Shown: positions 49,359 through 59,233, counted from the stretch's first letter. The stretch is 64,000 nt of DNA from Nocardioides sp. BP30 (GCF_029873215.1 NZ_CP123620.1:3658001-3722000); one strand, 5' to 3'. Notes: generated by a model not told the origin, from the sequence alone. Numbers and translations: made by a program.

Positions 49359-50525
49359 ATGACCGCGGACAGCGGCGCCAACACCACCGCAGCAGAGATC
49401 GTGCGTGACACCACCAGCACCACCGAGCCGACGCTGACGCAGAAGCTCGCGGCCGAGGTCCTCGGCACCTTCATCCTGGTCCTGTTCGGCTGCGGTGCGG
49501 CGGTCTTCGCCACCATCTGGGCCGCCCAGCAGGAGAACAACGCCGACATCGCCTTCATCACCACCGTCGGCCTCGCCTTCGGCATCGCGATCGTGATCGC
49601 CGTCTACGCCTTCGGCCGCGTCTCCGGCGGCCACTTCAACCCGGCGGTCTCGGCAGGCGCCGCCATGAGTGGCCGGATCTCGTGGGTCACCGCCGGCTAC
49701 TACGCGGTCGCCCAGATCGTGGGCGCGATCGTGGGCGCGCTGGCGCTGTGGATCTTCGCCCACGGGTACGACGGCTACAGCTCGCACCGACTGGGCCTGG
49801 GACAGAACCACTTCGGCGGCACCGGGGGCTACGGCTGGTGGGCGGCGTTCCTGCTCGAGCTCGTGCTGACAGCCGTCTTCGTCTGGGTCATCCTCGGCAC
49901 CACCGACGAGCGCAACCCCTACAGCCAGGCCGCTCCGCTGGCCATCGGCCTGACGCTGGCGGCGATCCACTTCGTCGCCATCCCCGCCACGGGCACCTCG
50001 GTGAACCCCGCCCGCTCGATCGGCCCGGCGCTCTTCTCCGGTGGCCACGCGATCGGCCAGCTGTGGCTGTTCATCCTCGCGCCGCTCATCGGCGGGGCCG
50101 TCGCCGGCCTCACCTACCCGCTGATCTTCGGCCGGGTCGACGACCCGGTCCCCGGCTCCGGCCTGCTGCTGCCGGCCAAGTCGCGCGCCGGTAGCACCCC
50201 GGAGTACGCCGGCTGGGGCCAGCAGGGCTGGGGCGGCGCCGGCGCGGCCGCTCCCGGCGTCGGGGTCCCGGGCACCCCGGGCCAGGCCCAGGCCGGTCAG
50301 ACCCAGGCCGCTCAGAACCAGGCCGGCTGGACGCAGACCGGCCAGCAGACGGGCCAGCAGACGGGCCAGGCCCAGGTCGCACCTGCGGATCTGCCGGTCA
50401 TCGAGCAGGACGGGTGGCGCTGGGACTACGCCGCGCAGCAGTGGCGGCCCATCGAGCCGCCGGCCGCTCCCACCGACGAGCCCGACGGCACCACCGTCAT
50501 CAAGCACGACCCGCCGCAGGCCTGA
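49359..50525 (+). CDS. Aquaporin/MIP channel with long Gln/Gly-rich tail
   Basis: The 388-aa protein has six helices and the two half-helix motifs SGGHFNPAVS (NPA 94-96) and GTSVNPARS (NPA 216-218). Arg219 follows the second motif; the length between them and the His at 204 (AAIHFVAIP) suit a water-selective AqpZ type rather than a glycerol channel. After about residue 250 comes an unusual 135-residue cytoplasmic tail with GQ/QT repeats (TGQQTGQQTGQAQ) and an SH3-like ending WRWDYAAQQWRP. GAGGG precedes the ATG. It is followed by a strong hairpin. Confidence 0.92.
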   Translation: MTADSGANTTAAEIVRDTTSTTEPTLTQKLAAEVLGTFILVLFGCGAAVFATIWAAQQENNADIAFITTVGLAFGIAIVIAVYAFGRVSGGHFNPAVSAGAAMSGRISWVTAGYYAVAQIVGAIVGALALWIFAHGYDGYSSHRLGLGQNHFGGTGGYGWWAAFLLELVLTAVFVWVILGTTDERNPYSQAAPLAIGLTLAAIHFVAIPATGTSVNPARSIGPALFSGGHAIGQLWLFILAPLIGGAVAGLTYPLIFGRVDDPVPGSGLLLPAKSRAGSTPEYAGWGQQGWGGAGAAAPGVGVPGTPGQAQAGQTQAAQNQAGWTQTGQQTGQQTGQAQVAPADLPVIEQDGWRWDYAAQQWRPIEPPAAPTDEPDGTTVIKHDPPQA

Positions 50526-50543
50526 CGGGTCCCCCGTCGTCTC

Positions 50544-50582
50544 GCGGAGCGCCGCGCTCACCTCGTGAGCGCGGCGCTCCGC
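50544..50582. terminator. 17-bp hairpin between convergent genes
   Basis: GCGGAGCGCCGCGCTCA (50544-50560) pairs perfectly with TGAGCGCGGCGCTCCGC (50566-50582) around CCTCG. It lies between the aquaporin (+) and lipoprotein (-) stops and should act in both directions, though no T-run follows. Confidence 0.75.
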
Positions 50583-50598
50583 ACGTTCGGTCCTGTGC

Positions 50599-51285
50599 CT
50601 ACCGCCGCAGGGTGTCGTGCTCGCCGGTGCTGTTGTCCAGCCGGTCGACGAGCCCGACGCCCTTGCGGTAGGTGTCCCAGACCGACGCGCCGGGGCTGAG
50701 CGCGGAGGTCCGCTCCAGCGCCACCACCGGCTTGGCCTGCACGACGGTGATCACGTCCTCGACGACGCCCTTCAGGTAGCCGGCACGATAGCCGTCGCCC
50801 AGTCGGGGCGTGGCGGTGAGGATCAGCCCCGCCCGCGCGCCTTCCTGTCCGGCCTGCCACCAGCCCTGTTGGCCGAGCCACCACACGTCCCCGCGGGTGT
50901 CCTGGGCGTAGTAGTCGGTGCGCGTCGAGGCGGTCTCCCCCGGGCGGGTGAGCACGGTGCGCACAGCCGTGGCACTGATGCCGTCGACACGTACGGGAGC
51001 AGGCAGGACGCTCACCGTTCGCTCCGCGTTCGGGTAGCCGATGCGCGTCACGTCGTACACCCACGTCCGGCCCGGACGCAGCGGGAGCCAGACATTGTCG
51101 ATCCGGTCGACGAAGTCCGCGGGCCGCGGTGACGGGGTCGGGATGACCAGCTCGTCGACGCCGCTGGGCGGATAGGGCTGCGCACCGGTGCCGCAGGCGG
51201 TGAGGGCGACGGCGAGCAGGCACCCAGCCACCGAGCGCCCCACCGAGCGCGCCACCGAGCCCGCCGACGGGCGCACGCGGGCCAC
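50599..51285 (-). CDS. Lipoprotein of unknown function
   Basis: The 228-aa protein has a clear lipoprotein signal: basic start, hydrophobic core CLLAVALTAC with Cys31, then a Ser/Pro-rich linker. The mature part has beta-strand-like stretches (WLPLRPGRTWVYDVTR, DVWWLGQQGWWQAG, LILTATPRLGDGYRAGYLKG). I recognise no family. The GTG start is four bases past the stop of the DUF3017-like gene, so it is probably the last member of the purH-folD transcription unit. Confidence 0.7.
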   Translation of the reverse strand: MARVRPSAGSVARSVGRSVAGCLLAVALTACGTGAQPYPPSGVDELVIPTPSPRPADFVDRIDNVWLPLRPGRTWVYDVTRIGYPNAERTVSVLPAPVRVDGISATAVRTVLTRPGETASTRTDYYAQDTRGDVWWLGQQGWWQAGQEGARAGLILTATPRLGDGYRAGYLKGVVEDVITVVQAKPVVALERTSALSPGASVWDTYRKGVGLVDRLDNSTGEHDTLRR

Positions 51286-51288
51286 GCT

Positions 51289-51723
51289 CTAGCCCTGGGC
51301 GGGGATGGTGCTGGCCAGCACCCACAGCGCGATGCCCACCGCACCCAGCAACGAGACGTCGAACCAGCGGCTGCGCACCGCCAGCATCCCGGTGTCACGC
51401 CTGCGCAGCACGGCCCGCAGGACGGAGGCGGCCACCATCGCCACCGCGAGGATGTGCACGCCACCGCGCCAGTGGCCGAGCCCCGCGACGACCAGCGCCA
51501 GCACGGTGAGCGCGAGGATGCCGAGGTAGAACAGCCCACCGATCGTGGAGGGGTAGCGCCGCTCCTCCGCCACGATCGCGATGGGCGGCGGCACCGGCGC
51601 CTGCGTGGCCTCCGGCGCCTCCGGGCCGGCCGGGTCGGCGGCGCCGCGAGGCGCCGGCGCGTCGGGCACCGCCGGCCGCGGCTCGTGCGCCGGGCCGTCG
51701 GAGAGAGGAGTCACAGAGGCCAA
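51289..51723 (-). CDS. DUF3017-like small membrane protein
   Basis: About 144 aa: a Pro/Ala-rich cytoplasmic N-terminus (residues 1-55), then three hydrophobic helices (YPSTIGGLFYLGILALTVLAL, then ILAVAMVAASVLRAVL, then LLGAVGIALWVLAST). This matches the DUF3017 proteins that sit after folD in many actinobacteria. The start is uncertain: TTG at 51723, one base after the folD stop, or GTG at 51714. Function unknown. Confidence 0.7.
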   Translation of the reverse strand: MASVTPLSDGPAHEPRPAVPDAPAPRGAADPAGPEAPEATQAPVPPPIAIVAEERRYPSTIGGLFYLGILALTVLALVVAGLGHWRGGVHILAVAMVAASVLRAVLRRRDTGMLAVRSRWFDVSLLGAVGIALWVLASTIPAQG

Positions 51724-51724
51724 G

Positions 51725-52576
51725 TTACGCGTTCGCCTTCTCGGCGTTGATCACGACGTTCGAGAGCAGCATCGCTCGCGTCATGGGACCGACGCCGCCC
51801 GGGTTGGGCGAGACCCAGCCGGCCACGTCCCAGACGTCGGCGGCGAGGTCGCCGGCGATCTTGCCTTCGACGCGGGAGACGCCGACGTCGAGCAGGGCCG
51901 CACCCGGCTTGACCATCTCGGCCGTGATGATCCCGGGCACGCCGGCCGCAGCGACCACGATGTCGGCCGTGCGGGTGTGCGCGGCCAGGTCCCGGGTGCC
52001 GGTGTGGCACAGCGTGACGGTGGCGTTCTCGCTGCGCCGGGTGAGCAGCAGCCCCAGCGGCCGGCCCACCGTGACGCCGCGGCCGACGACGACGACCTCG
52101 GCCCCGTCGAGCTGCACGCCGTGGCGGCGCAGCAGCTCCACGATGCCGAACGGCGTGCACGGCAGCGGGGCCTCCCGACCCAGCACCAGCCAGCCCAGAT
52201 TGGTCGGATGCAGGCCGTCGGCATCCTTCGCGGGGTCGATCAGGCCGAGGACGCGGTTCTCGTCGATGCCCTGGGGCAGCGGGAGCTGGACGATGTAGCC
52301 GGTGCAGGCAGGATCGTCGTTGAGGGTGCGGACAGCCTCCTCGATCTCGTCCTGGGTGGCGGTCTCGGGCAGGTCGATGCGGATGGACTCGATGCCGACC
52401 TCGGCGCAGTCCTTGTGCTTGCCGTTGACGTACCACGTCGAGCCCGGGTCGTTGCCGACCAGGATGGTGCCGAGACCCGGGCGGATCCCGCGCGCATGCA
52501 GCGCGGCCACGCGCTCGCGGAGCTCGTCCTTGATCGCCTTCGCGGTGGCGCTGCCGTCCAGCTTCTGTGCGGTCAT
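51725..52576 (-). CDS. folD: Methylenetetrahydrofolate dehydrogenase/cyclohydrolase
   Basis: The 283-aa bifunctional enzyme interconverts 5,10-methylene-, methenyl- and 10-formyl-THF. Motifs are YVNGKHKDC with the catalytic Lys, [23 protein letters not shown] for NADP binding and [11 protein letters not shown] near the C-terminus. It supplies 10-formyl-THF used by PurN and PurH, encoded immediately upstream on the same strand. The ATG is 13 bases after the purH stop. Confidence 0.95.
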   Translation of the reverse strand: MTAQKLDGSATAKAIKDELRERVAALHARGIRPGLGTILVGNDPGSTWYVNGKHKDCAEVGIESIRIDLPETATQDEIEEAVRTLNDDPACTGYIVQLPLPQGIDENRVLGLIDPAKDADGLHPTNLGWLVLGREAPLPCTPFGIVELLRRHGVQLDGAEVVVVGRGVTVGRPLGLLLTRRSENATVTLCHTGTRDLAAHTRTADIVVAAAGVPGIITAEMVKPGAALLDVGVSRVEGKIAGDLAADVWDVAGWVSPNPGGVGPMTRAMLLSNVVINAEKANA

Positions 52577-52589
52577 GTCGCGTCCCCGA

Positions 52590-54188
52590 TCAGTGGAAGA
52601 AGTGGCGGGTGCCGGTGAAGTACATGGTCACGCCGGCCTTCTTGCAGGCCTCGATGGTCAGCTCGTCGCGCACCGACCCACCCGGCTGCACGATCGCCTT
52701 CACCCGGGCGTCGATCAGGATCTGCGGGCCGTCCTCGAAGGGGAAGAACGCGTCCGAGGCCGCGACCGCGCCCTCGGCACGGGCCTCGTCCCCGGCCAGC
52801 GTGTTCGCCCGCTCGACCGCGAGCCGGCACGAGTCGACCCGGTTGACCTGGCCCATCCCGATGCCGACCGCGCCGCCGTCCTTGGCCAGCAGGATCGCGT
52901 TCGACTTCGCCGCACGACAGGCCTTCCACGCGAAGGCCAGGTCGGCCAGCGTCTGCTCGTCGGCAGCCTCGCCGGTGGCGAGCGTCCAGGTGGAGACGTC
53001 GTCGCCCTCGGCGTCGACGTGGTCGACCTCCTGCACCAGCAGGCCGCCGGAGATCGCCCGGGTCTCGACAGCAGCGCCGACGGTCACGGGCGCCACGAGG
53101 ATCCGGATGTTCTTGCCGCCTCGCGGAAGGGTCCGCAACACCTCGAGCGCGTCGTCGTCGTACGCCGGAGCGACGATCGCCTCGGTGAACGTCTCCCGCA
53201 GCTGCTCGGCCATCGTCTTGGTGACCGTCCGGTTGGCGGCGATCACGCCGCCGAAGGCGCTGACCGGGTCGCACGCGTTCGCCTTGCGATGCGCCTCGGC
53301 GATGTCGGCACCGACAGCAATGCCGCACGGGTTGGCGTGCTTGATGATCGCCACCGCCGGCTCGGTGAAGTCGTTCGCAGCACGGCGCGCGGCGTCGGTG
53401 TCGACGTAGTTGTTGTACGACATCTCCTTGCCGTGCAGCTGCTCGGCCTGGGCCAGCCCGGTCACGCCGGAGCCGTTCGCGTACAGCGCTGCCCTCTGGT
53501 GCGGGTTCTCGCCGTAGCGGAGCACCGACTGCTTGTCCCAGGTGGCACCGATCCAGGCGGGGAAGCCGGTGCCCTCGGCGGAGTCGGTCAGGACCGAGCC
53601 CATCCAGGAGGCGACGTGGACGTCGTAGGTGGCGGTGTGCACGAAGGCCTTCGCGGCCAGCGCCTTGCGCTCCTGGTAGCTGAAGCCGTCGCCCTGCGCG
53701 GCCTCGACAGCCTTCGCGTAGTCGGCACCGTCGGTCACGATCGCGACCGAAGGGTGGTTCTTGGCCGCGGCGCGGACCATCGAGGGACCGCCGATGTCGA
53801 TCTTCTCGATGATCTCCTCGGGGGTGCCACCGGCCGCGACCGTGGCGGCGAACGGGTAGAGGTTGACCACGACGAGGTCGAACGGCTCCACGCCGAGCTC
53901 GGCGAGCTGGGCCTCGTGCGACGCCAGCCGGCGGTCGGCCAGGATGCCGGCGTGGACACGCGGGTGCAGCGTCTTGACCCGGCCGTCGAGGCACTCGGGG
54001 AAGCCGGTCAGGTCCTCGACCTTGGTCACCGGCAGGCCGAGCGACTCGATCAGGGCGGCGGAGCCGCCGGTGGAGACGAGCTCGACGCCTGCCGCGTGCA
54101 GGCCGGTGACCAGCTCGTCGAGCCCGGTCTTGTCGAAGACGGACACGAGGGCCCGCCTGATCTGGATCGTGTCCTGCTGTCCGGCCAT
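52590..54188 (-). CDS. purH: AICAR transformylase/IMP cyclohydrolase
   Basis: The 532-aa protein catalyses the last two steps of IMP synthesis. The N-terminal cyclohydrolase domain shows [27 protein letters not shown] and [14 protein letters not shown]; the transformylase domain shows [12 protein letters not shown] and [11 protein letters not shown] and ends with [11 protein letters not shown] 54188 has AGGAG six bases before it; a GTG at 54191 is directly adjacent. It follows purN after 114 bases and precedes folD. Confidence 0.96.
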   Translation of the reverse strand: MAGQQDTIQIRRALVSVFDKTGLDELVTGLHAAGVELVSTGGSAALIESLGLPVTKVEDLTGFPECLDGRVKTLHPRVHAGILADRRLASHEAQLAELGVEPFDLVVVNLYPFAATVAAGGTPEEIIEKIDIGGPSMVRAAAKNHPSVAIVTDGADYAKAVEAAQGDGFSYQERKALAAKAFVHTATYDVHVASWMGSVLTDSAEGTGFPAWIGATWDKQSVLRYGENPHQRAALYANGSGVTGLAQAEQLHGKEMSYNNYVDTDAARRAANDFTEPAVAIIKHANPCGIAVGADIAEAHRKANACDPVSAFGGVIAANRTVTKTMAEQLRETFTEAIVAPAYDDDALEVLRTLPRGGKNIRILVAPVTVGAAVETRAISGGLLVQEVDHVDAEGDDVSTWTLATGEAADEQTLADLAFAWKACRAAKSNAILLAKDGGAVGIGMGQVNRVDSCRLAVERANTLAGDEARAEGAVAASDAFFPFEDGPQILIDARVKAIVQPGGSVRDELTIEACKKAGVTMYFTGTRHFFH

Positions 54189-54302
54189 CACTGACTCCTA
54201 GTGGTCGATGAAGGGCGGCACCCAGGCGGACGATGCCGGCTCACACACTCCCTGGTGGTTGACCCACCCGCGCCAGTCGTGTCCGGGCAGTCTAGCGAGC
54301 GC

Positions 54303-54911
54303 TCAGCCGCCGAAGCGAACCCGTCGACCCTCGACGGTGAAGCCCTCCCGGGCCATCCGACCGACGGTCTCGACGAGCATCGCGCGCTCGGCGACCTTGA
54401 TCCGCTCGTGAAGCACCTCGACGGTGTCGTCCGGCTCCACGGGGACGGCTGTCTGCGCCACGATCGCACCGGTGTCCACCCCTTCGTCGACCACGAACAG
54501 CGTGCAGCCGGTCACCTTGACCCCGTACGCCAGGGCGTCGGCGGGGCCGCTGGTGCCGGGGAACGACGGCGACAGGGCGGGATGGGTGTTGATCGTCCGA
54601 CCGCCGAAACGGGCCAGGAACGCCGGCCCGAGCAGCTTCATGAAGCCGGCCGAGATCACCAGGTCCGGCTCGAAAGCCGCCACCTTGTCCGCCAGCGCCT
54701 GGTCCCAGCGCTCGCGGTCGGTGAAGTCCTTGAGCCGTGCCACGAAGGTCGGCACCCCGGCGGTCTCGGCACGCTCCAGGCCGAGGATGCCGTCACGGTC
54801 GGCACCGACCGCCACCACCCGAGCACCGAAGTCCGGGTCGGCGCAGGCGTCGAGGAGGGCCTGGAGGTTGGTCCCGGAGCCGGAGACGAGGACGACGAGG
54901 CGAGCGGTCAC
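54303..54911 (-). CDS. purN: Phosphoribosylglycinamide formyltransferase
   Basis: The 202-aa protein has LVVLVSGSGTNLQALLDA at the N-terminus (phosphate-binding), INTHPALSPSFPGTSG with the catalytic Asn/His, and EGVDTGAIVAQ with the catalytic Asp. It transfers a formyl group from 10-formyl-THF to GAR. The GTG start is supported by a TAGACT hexamer exactly six bases upstream. The order perM-purN-purH matches mycobacteria. Confidence 0.95.
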   Translation of the reverse strand: MTARLVVLVSGSGTNLQALLDACADPDFGARVVAVGADRDGILGLERAETAGVPTFVARLKDFTDRERWDQALADKVAAFEPDLVISAGFMKLLGPAFLARFGGRTINTHPALSPSFPGTSGPADALAYGVKVTGCTLFVVDEGVDTGAIVAQTAVPVEPDDTVEVLHERIKVAERAMLVETVGRMAREGFTVEGRRVRFGG

Positions 54912-54917
54912 GCCGGG

Positions 54918-54923
54918 AGTCTA
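54918..54923 (-). promoter_or_regulatory. Leaderless -10 element for purN
   Basis: TAGACT on the minus strand is followed by six bases and the GTG at 54911. The hexamer is identical to the one before deoC. Confidence 0.6.
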
Positions 54924-54932
54924 GGGCCGGGC

Positions 54933-56240
54933 TCAGGCCCCCGCGGAGTCCTCGGCGGCCACCTCGTCGATCACCTCGTCGGTCACCTCGGCGGTCCGGC
55001 CGGCGCGGCGACGCCGCCACGCGGTCATCGCCGTACCGGCGAGCAGGCCGCCGATGCCGAACGAGGTGACGCCGTGGACGAGGGTGTCGAAGGCCAGCGG
55101 GCCGACGTCGGCCATCCGCCCGGGGCCGACGGCTCCTCCGGCCAGGCCGGCCAGGATCGCTATCGCGACGGCGCTGAGCACACCGGCCGCCAAGCCTCGG
55201 ACGGCGCCGTGGTCCCAGCGGAGCGTCGGCTGCCGGCGCTGCACGATGACCACCGCCACGACGGCCACGATCGGCGCGAGCGCGAGGAGGTACGGCGTCC
55301 AGGCAGGCGTGGGACCGTTGTCGGGCAGCGCGGCCAGCAGCGGGAACATCGGCAGCGGGCCGAGGCTGACCACCGTCGGCGTCACGAGGGTGTGCGTGCC
55401 GACGGTGAAGCCCGGCCCGAGCAAGTAGGAGCTGGAGAACAGGGTCGCGTTCGGCACCACCAGCAGCATCAGGCCCACGTACAGCACGCCGGGGCCGGGA
55501 CCGAGGTGCAGCTGCGACATCACGTTGAGCGCCGTGTCGCCGTCGATGACGAAGGCGGCGGCGAAGACCAGGGCGGAGACGCCGAGCCACGCCAGCAGCA
55601 GGACCCGCACCATCGCGAACGTCGAGCGCACCACCGGCGGCAGCAGCGCCATCCGGACCGCGGCGCGGCCCGAGCCGACGGCGATCCCGCTGCCGCCGGC
55701 GAGCACGCACAGCAGCAGCGACCACAGCACCACCCGTCCCTGCGCGGGGGCGGTCGCGGCGGAGCCGGCGAAGGCCGCGACCACGAGCGCCGTCACGACG
55801 TACCCCAGGGTGAAGAGGCCGGTCGCAGCGGGCACCGTCCAGTCCCGCTCGCCGTCGGCCAGGCCGTGATGGTCGGGCCCGTGCTCGGCGACCGAGTCGC
55901 CCACCCGCAGGCCGAAGCGCCACATCGACCAGGCCAGGACCAGGGTCAGCCCCAGCGGTACGGCGGTCAGCCGCACGCCCTGCACCACCACGCCCGAGCC
56001 GTGCCCGGCCAGCCAGCCGAGCGCGCCGACCCGCAGCGCTCCCGACGGCGTGCCGTGCGCGCCGGCGTCGGTGAGGAACCAGCCCACCACGCCGACGGCG
56101 AGGCAGACCAGCAGCGTGGAGACCGCAGCCGCGACCCCACCCAAGGTCGCCACCAGCGCGAGCGGCCGGCGCCACCGGAGGTCGGCGCGCAGCTCGGCAT
56201 CGGTACGGCGCCGGGTGGAGGGAGGGAGCAAGGAGGTCAT
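54933..56240 (-). CDS. perM: PerM/DUF6350-type cell division membrane protein
   Basis: The 435-aa protein has about ten membrane helices, a charged C-terminal tail (TAEVTDEVIDEVAAEDSAGA) and no enzyme motif. Sequence character and position next to purN-purH and near sucC-sucD match mycobacterial PerM (Rv0955), a membrane protein reported to support cell division. The assignment relies on synteny and topology more than on motifs. ATG 56240 has GAGG nine bases upstream; an ATG at 56249 has none. Confidence 0.75.
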   Translation of the reverse strand: MTSLLPPSTRRRTDAELRADLRWRRPLALVATLGGVAAAVSTLLVCLAVGVVGWFLTDAGAHGTPSGALRVGALGWLAGHGSGVVVQGVRLTAVPLGLTLVLAWSMWRFGLRVGDSVAEHGPDHHGLADGERDWTVPAATGLFTLGYVVTALVVAAFAGSAATAPAQGRVVLWSLLLCVLAGGSGIAVGSGRAAVRMALLPPVVRSTFAMVRVLLLAWLGVSALVFAAAFVIDGDTALNVMSQLHLGPGPGVLYVGLMLLVVPNATLFSSSYLLGPGFTVGTHTLVTPTVVSLGPLPMFPLLAALPDNGPTPAWTPYLLALAPIVAVVAVVIVQRRQPTLRWDHGAVRGLAAGVLSAVAIAILAGLAGGAVGPGRMADVGPLAFDTLVHGVTSFGIGGLLAGTAMTAWRRRRAGRTAEVTDEVIDEVAAEDSAGA

Positions 56241-56357
56241 CGCGACCATCCTCGCCCGAGCGCTCGACGGCTCCGGGGAGACTCGCCGCAGTCCACCCGA
56301 GGACACCCTCACCGATGGGGCACCCTCACCGCGCCACGGCTAACGTGTCCCCTGCCC

Positions 56358-58196
56358 ATGAGCAGCAAGCAGCGCCACGCCCTCGAGTTCGAGACGTTCT
56401 ACAAGGACGTCCGCAGCCGCCTGCTGCTCCAGACCTGGGCCCTGACCGGTGACCTGACCGCCGGCCGCAAGGCGGTACAGGACGCCCTCGTCATCGGCTG
56501 GCACCACTGGCGCAAGATCGGCCGCCTCGACCCGGTCGAGCGGGAGAACTGGGTCCGCCCGCTCGCCTGGCGGCACGCGCTGCGCCGGCACTCGGTGCCG
56601 CACTTCCACCGCCCCAAGGAGGGCGACGAGGATGCCCAGGCCACCCTAGAGGCACTGAGCCGGCTCCCGCTCGAGCAGCGCAAGGTGCTGCTCCTCGCGC
56701 ACCTGACCACCATCAGCGAGGACGCCGTCGCGCGCGAGGTCGGCATCACCCAGATCCGCGCCGAGCAGGCGCTGCGCGCCGCGACCAGCGACTTCATGCT
56801 GGCCCGCAGCGCGCTGCCCGCCGACGTCCAGCCCAGCTTCGAGTCGCTGGTCCCGACCGTGGAGTCGGTGCGGTGGCCGCGTCCCACGATCCTCACCCGC
56901 GCCGGCGCCGCGCGGCGACGTACGCATACAGCGGTGGGGCTGGTCCTGGCGGTCGCGGCGTTCGCCGGATCGGGCATCGCCGTGACCGACGCCGCCGGCG
57001 ACCGGCCGAGCCTGGGCAACCTCTCGCTGCACCACCGCGACGACGCCACCACCGCCGCGGCGGCGGCCACCTACCGGCTGAGCGCCGACACCCTGGCCCA
57101 GCCCGAGCAGGTCGGGAGCGCGCTCGGCGGCGCCTGGATGACCACGCTGACCTCGGACGACGACAACGGTGCGGTGGCGCTGCCCTGCCAGCGCGGTGCG
57201 CTGGCCGACCCGCACCCGCGAGCCGCCCTGGCGCGCACGTTCGTCGGCGACAAGAAGACCATCACCGCCGCCCAGACCACGCTCGCCTCCGCGACGTCGA
57301 CGGCCGCCCAGGCGGCGTACACCAAGACGCTCGGCTGGTACGGCGGCTGCCGCGACAGCCGGGTGCAGCTCCTGGCCACCGAACGGGTCAGCGGTCTCGG
57401 CGACCAGGCCACCGTCCTGCTGCTGCGCAACTGGACCTCCCCGGAGCGCACGATCGCCGTCGGGGTGGCCCGCACGGGGGTGCTCACCACCGCTGTCACC
57501 GGCACCATCCCGGTGGCGAAGAGCGACGCCCCGGCGACCTCGGGCGTGACCTCGCTGCTCGGCACCGCCGTGCAACAGCTGTGCCGCCAGCCCGGCGCAG
57601 GAGCCTGTACGACGCAGCCTGTCGCGGCCGCCGCGCCGCCACCGGCCTCAGGTGCCGAGCCGGCCCTGATGAACGAGGTCGACCTCCCGCCCGTGACCGG
57701 CGTCGAGGAGCCCTGGGTGGGCACCGCTCCGACCACGGCCAGCACCAACGTCGCCGCCACCCGCTGCGACGAGGCGACCTTCACCGGCGCCGGCATCACC
57801 CACGCGCTGACCCGCTCGTTCGTGATCCCCACCGCCCAGGGGCTGGCACCCCAGTTCGGCCTCACCCAGACCATGGGCGACTTCGGCAAGGCGAAGGCCG
57901 CCTCCACGTTCGTCGACGGCATCCGCAAGAAGCTCGCCAGCTGTCCCAAGAAGGACCTCGGCAGCCACGTCACCCAGCTCACGACCACCTCCACCGCCGG
58001 CGTCGACATCACCGCCTGGCGGGTCCGGGTCGAGACCTCCCCCACCGCCTCGGTCGTCTACCTGATGGCGATCGTGCGCAACGGCGCCGGCGTCACCCAG
58101 GTCGGGTTCGTCCCCTCCAGCAAGGTCACCATGACCGACGCCGACTTCACCGCACTCGCCCAGCGGGCCGCCCTGCGGCTGACCTACCTCCGGTAG
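56358..58196 (+). CDS. Sigma-70-like (ECF-type) protein fused to a membrane-anchored outer domain
   Basis: The 612-aa protein has a sigma region 2-like part (residues 10-80: FETFYKDVRSRLLLQTWALT...AGRKAVQDALVIGWHHW) and a region 4-like HTH (95-148: LSRLPLEQRKVLLLAHLTTIS, VAREVGITQIRAEQAL). One membrane helix follows (190-210), then about 400 outer residues. The outer part has a Cys-containing stretch to about 420 and a second unit (CDEATFTGAG...SCPKKDL) resembling PknH-C-type sensor domains. The open frame runs far upstream, but MSSKQRHALEF is the only sensible start. The combination suggests a one-piece envelope sensor-regulator. It is divergent from perM and converges on sucD. Confidence 0.75.
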   Translation: MSSKQRHALEFETFYKDVRSRLLLQTWALTGDLTAGRKAVQDALVIGWHHWRKIGRLDPVERENWVRPLAWRHALRRHSVPHFHRPKEGDEDAQATLEALSRLPLEQRKVLLLAHLTTISEDAVAREVGITQIRAEQALRAATSDFMLARSALPADVQPSFESLVPTVESVRWPRPTILTRAGAARRRTHTAVGLVLAVAAFAGSGIAVTDAAGDRPSLGNLSLHHRDDATTAAAAATYRLSADTLAQPEQVGSALGGAWMTTLTSDDDNGAVALPCQRGALADPHPRAALARTFVGDKKTITAAQTTLASATSTAAQAAYTKTLGWYGGCRDSRVQLLATERVSGLGDQATVLLLRNWTSPERTIAVGVARTGVLTTAVTGTIPVAKSDAPATSGVTSLLGTAVQQLCRQPGAGACTTQPVAAAAPPPASGAEPALMNEVDLPPVTGVEEPWVGTAPTTASTNVAATRCDEATFTGAGITHALTRSFVIPTAQGLAPQFGLTQTMGDFGKAKAASTFVDGIRKKLASCPKKDLGSHVTQLTTTSTAGVDITAWRVRVETSPTASVVYLMAIVRNGAGVTQVGFVPSSKVTMTDADFTALAQRAALRLTYLR

Positions 58197-58208
58197 GGCG
58201 GGAACGCC

Positions 58209-58270
58209 CGAGAGGTCAGTTCTGGGGGACCGAGTCGGCCACTCGGCTCGCGAAAGGTGACGTCTCGACG
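58209..58270. repeat. Family A repeat, diverged copy, between the sigma-like gene and sucD
   Basis: CGAGAGGTCAGTTCTGGGGG at 58209 resembles the start of a family A unit, and CTCGCGAAAGGTGACGTCTC at 58248-58267 is a clear reverse-orientation unit. The gap is 140 bases between convergent stops. Confidence 0.65.
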
Positions 58271-58287
58271 TGCTCCGGAAGACAGGA

Positions 58288-58317
58288 GTGCCCCGGCTGC
58301 CGAAGCAACCGGGGCAC
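58288..58317. terminator. Terminator hairpin at the end of sucCD
   Basis: GTGCCCCGG (58288-58296) pairs with CCGGGGCAC (58309-58317), extended inside by TGC/GCA. It is 20 bases from the sucD stop and serves sucD and perhaps the convergent sigma-like gene. Confidence 0.7.
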
Positions 58318-58336
58318 CCCTCGAGTCGGACGCGAC

Positions 58337-59233
58337 TCAGATGTTCTTCATGATCTCCCGCATGAGCTCGGCGGTCTCAGACGGCGTCTTGCCGACCTTG
58401 ACGCCGACGGCCTCGAGGGCCTCCTTCTTCGCGGCAGCCGTGCCGGCCGAGCCGGACACGATCGCACCGGCGTGACCCATGGTCTTGCCCTCCGGCGCGG
58501 TGAAGCCCGCCACGTAGCCGACGACCGGCTTGGTGATGTGCTCCTTGATGTACGCCGCGGCGCGCTCCTCGGCGTCGCCGCCGATCTCGCCGATCATCAC
58601 GATCGCCTTGGTCTCCGGGTCGTCCTCGAAGGCCTGCAGGGCGTCGATGTGCGTCGTACCGATGATCGGGTCACCGCCGATGCCGATGGCGGTCGAGAAG
58701 CCGAAGTCACGCAGCTCGTACATCATCTGGTAGGTCAGCGTGCCGGACTTGGAGACCAGCCCGATCGGGCCCTTGCCGGCGATGGTGTGCGGCGTGATGC
58801 CGGCCAGCGACTCGCCCGGGGTGATGATGCCGGGACAGTTCGGCCCGATCATCCGGGTCTTCTTGCCCTGGAGGTAGCTCCACACCTCGGCGCTGTCCTG
58901 GACGGGCACGCCCTCGGTGATGACGACGATCAGCGGCATCTCGGCGTCGATGGCCTCGATGGCGGCGTCCTTGGTGAAGGCCGGCGGTACGAAGAGGACC
59001 GAGACGTTGGCGCCGGTGGCCTCGATGGCCTCCTTGACCGTGCCGAACACCGGCAGATCGACGTCGGCGCCGTTGGCGTCCTTGTGGGTGACGGTGCTCC
59101 CGGCCTTACGGGCGTTGACACCGCCGACGATCTGCGCGCCGGAGTCGAGCATCAGGGCGGTGTGCTTGGCACCCATGCCGCCGGTGATGCCCTGGACGAT
59201 GACCTTGCTGTCCTTGTTGAGGTAGATGCTCAT
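58337..59233 (-). CDS. sucD: Succinyl-CoA synthetase alpha subunit
   Basis: The 298-aa subunit binds CoA and carries the phospho-histidine. Seen are [20 protein letters not shown] (CoA-binding), [12 protein letters not shown] and [14 protein letters not shown] with the active His. It forms the enzyme with SucC, converting succinyl-CoA to succinate with formation of ATP or GTP. GGGGGAG precedes the ATG. It lies 17 bases after sucC and ends at a hairpin. Confidence 0.96.
   Translation of the reverse strand: MSIYLNKDSKVIVQGITGGMGAKHTALMLDSGAQIVGGVNARKAGSTVTHKDANGADVDLPVFGTVKEAIEATGANVSVLFVPPAFTKDAAIEAIDAEMPLIVVITEGVPVQDSAEVWSYLQGKKTRMIGPNCPGIITPGESLAGITPHTIAGKGPIGLVSKSGTLTYQMMYELRDFGFSTAIGIGGDPIIGTTHIDALQAFEDDPETKAIVMIGEIGGDAEERAAAYIKEHITKPVVGYVAGFTAPEGKTMGHAGAIVSGSAGTAAAKKEALEAVGVKVGKTPSETAELMREIMKNI

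Noticed and set aside
54201..56357. Upstream extension of the sigma-like gene's frame
   Set aside because: The extension lies opposite to purN and perM and is low-complexity; MSSKQRHALEF at 56358 is where recognisable domain sequence begins.
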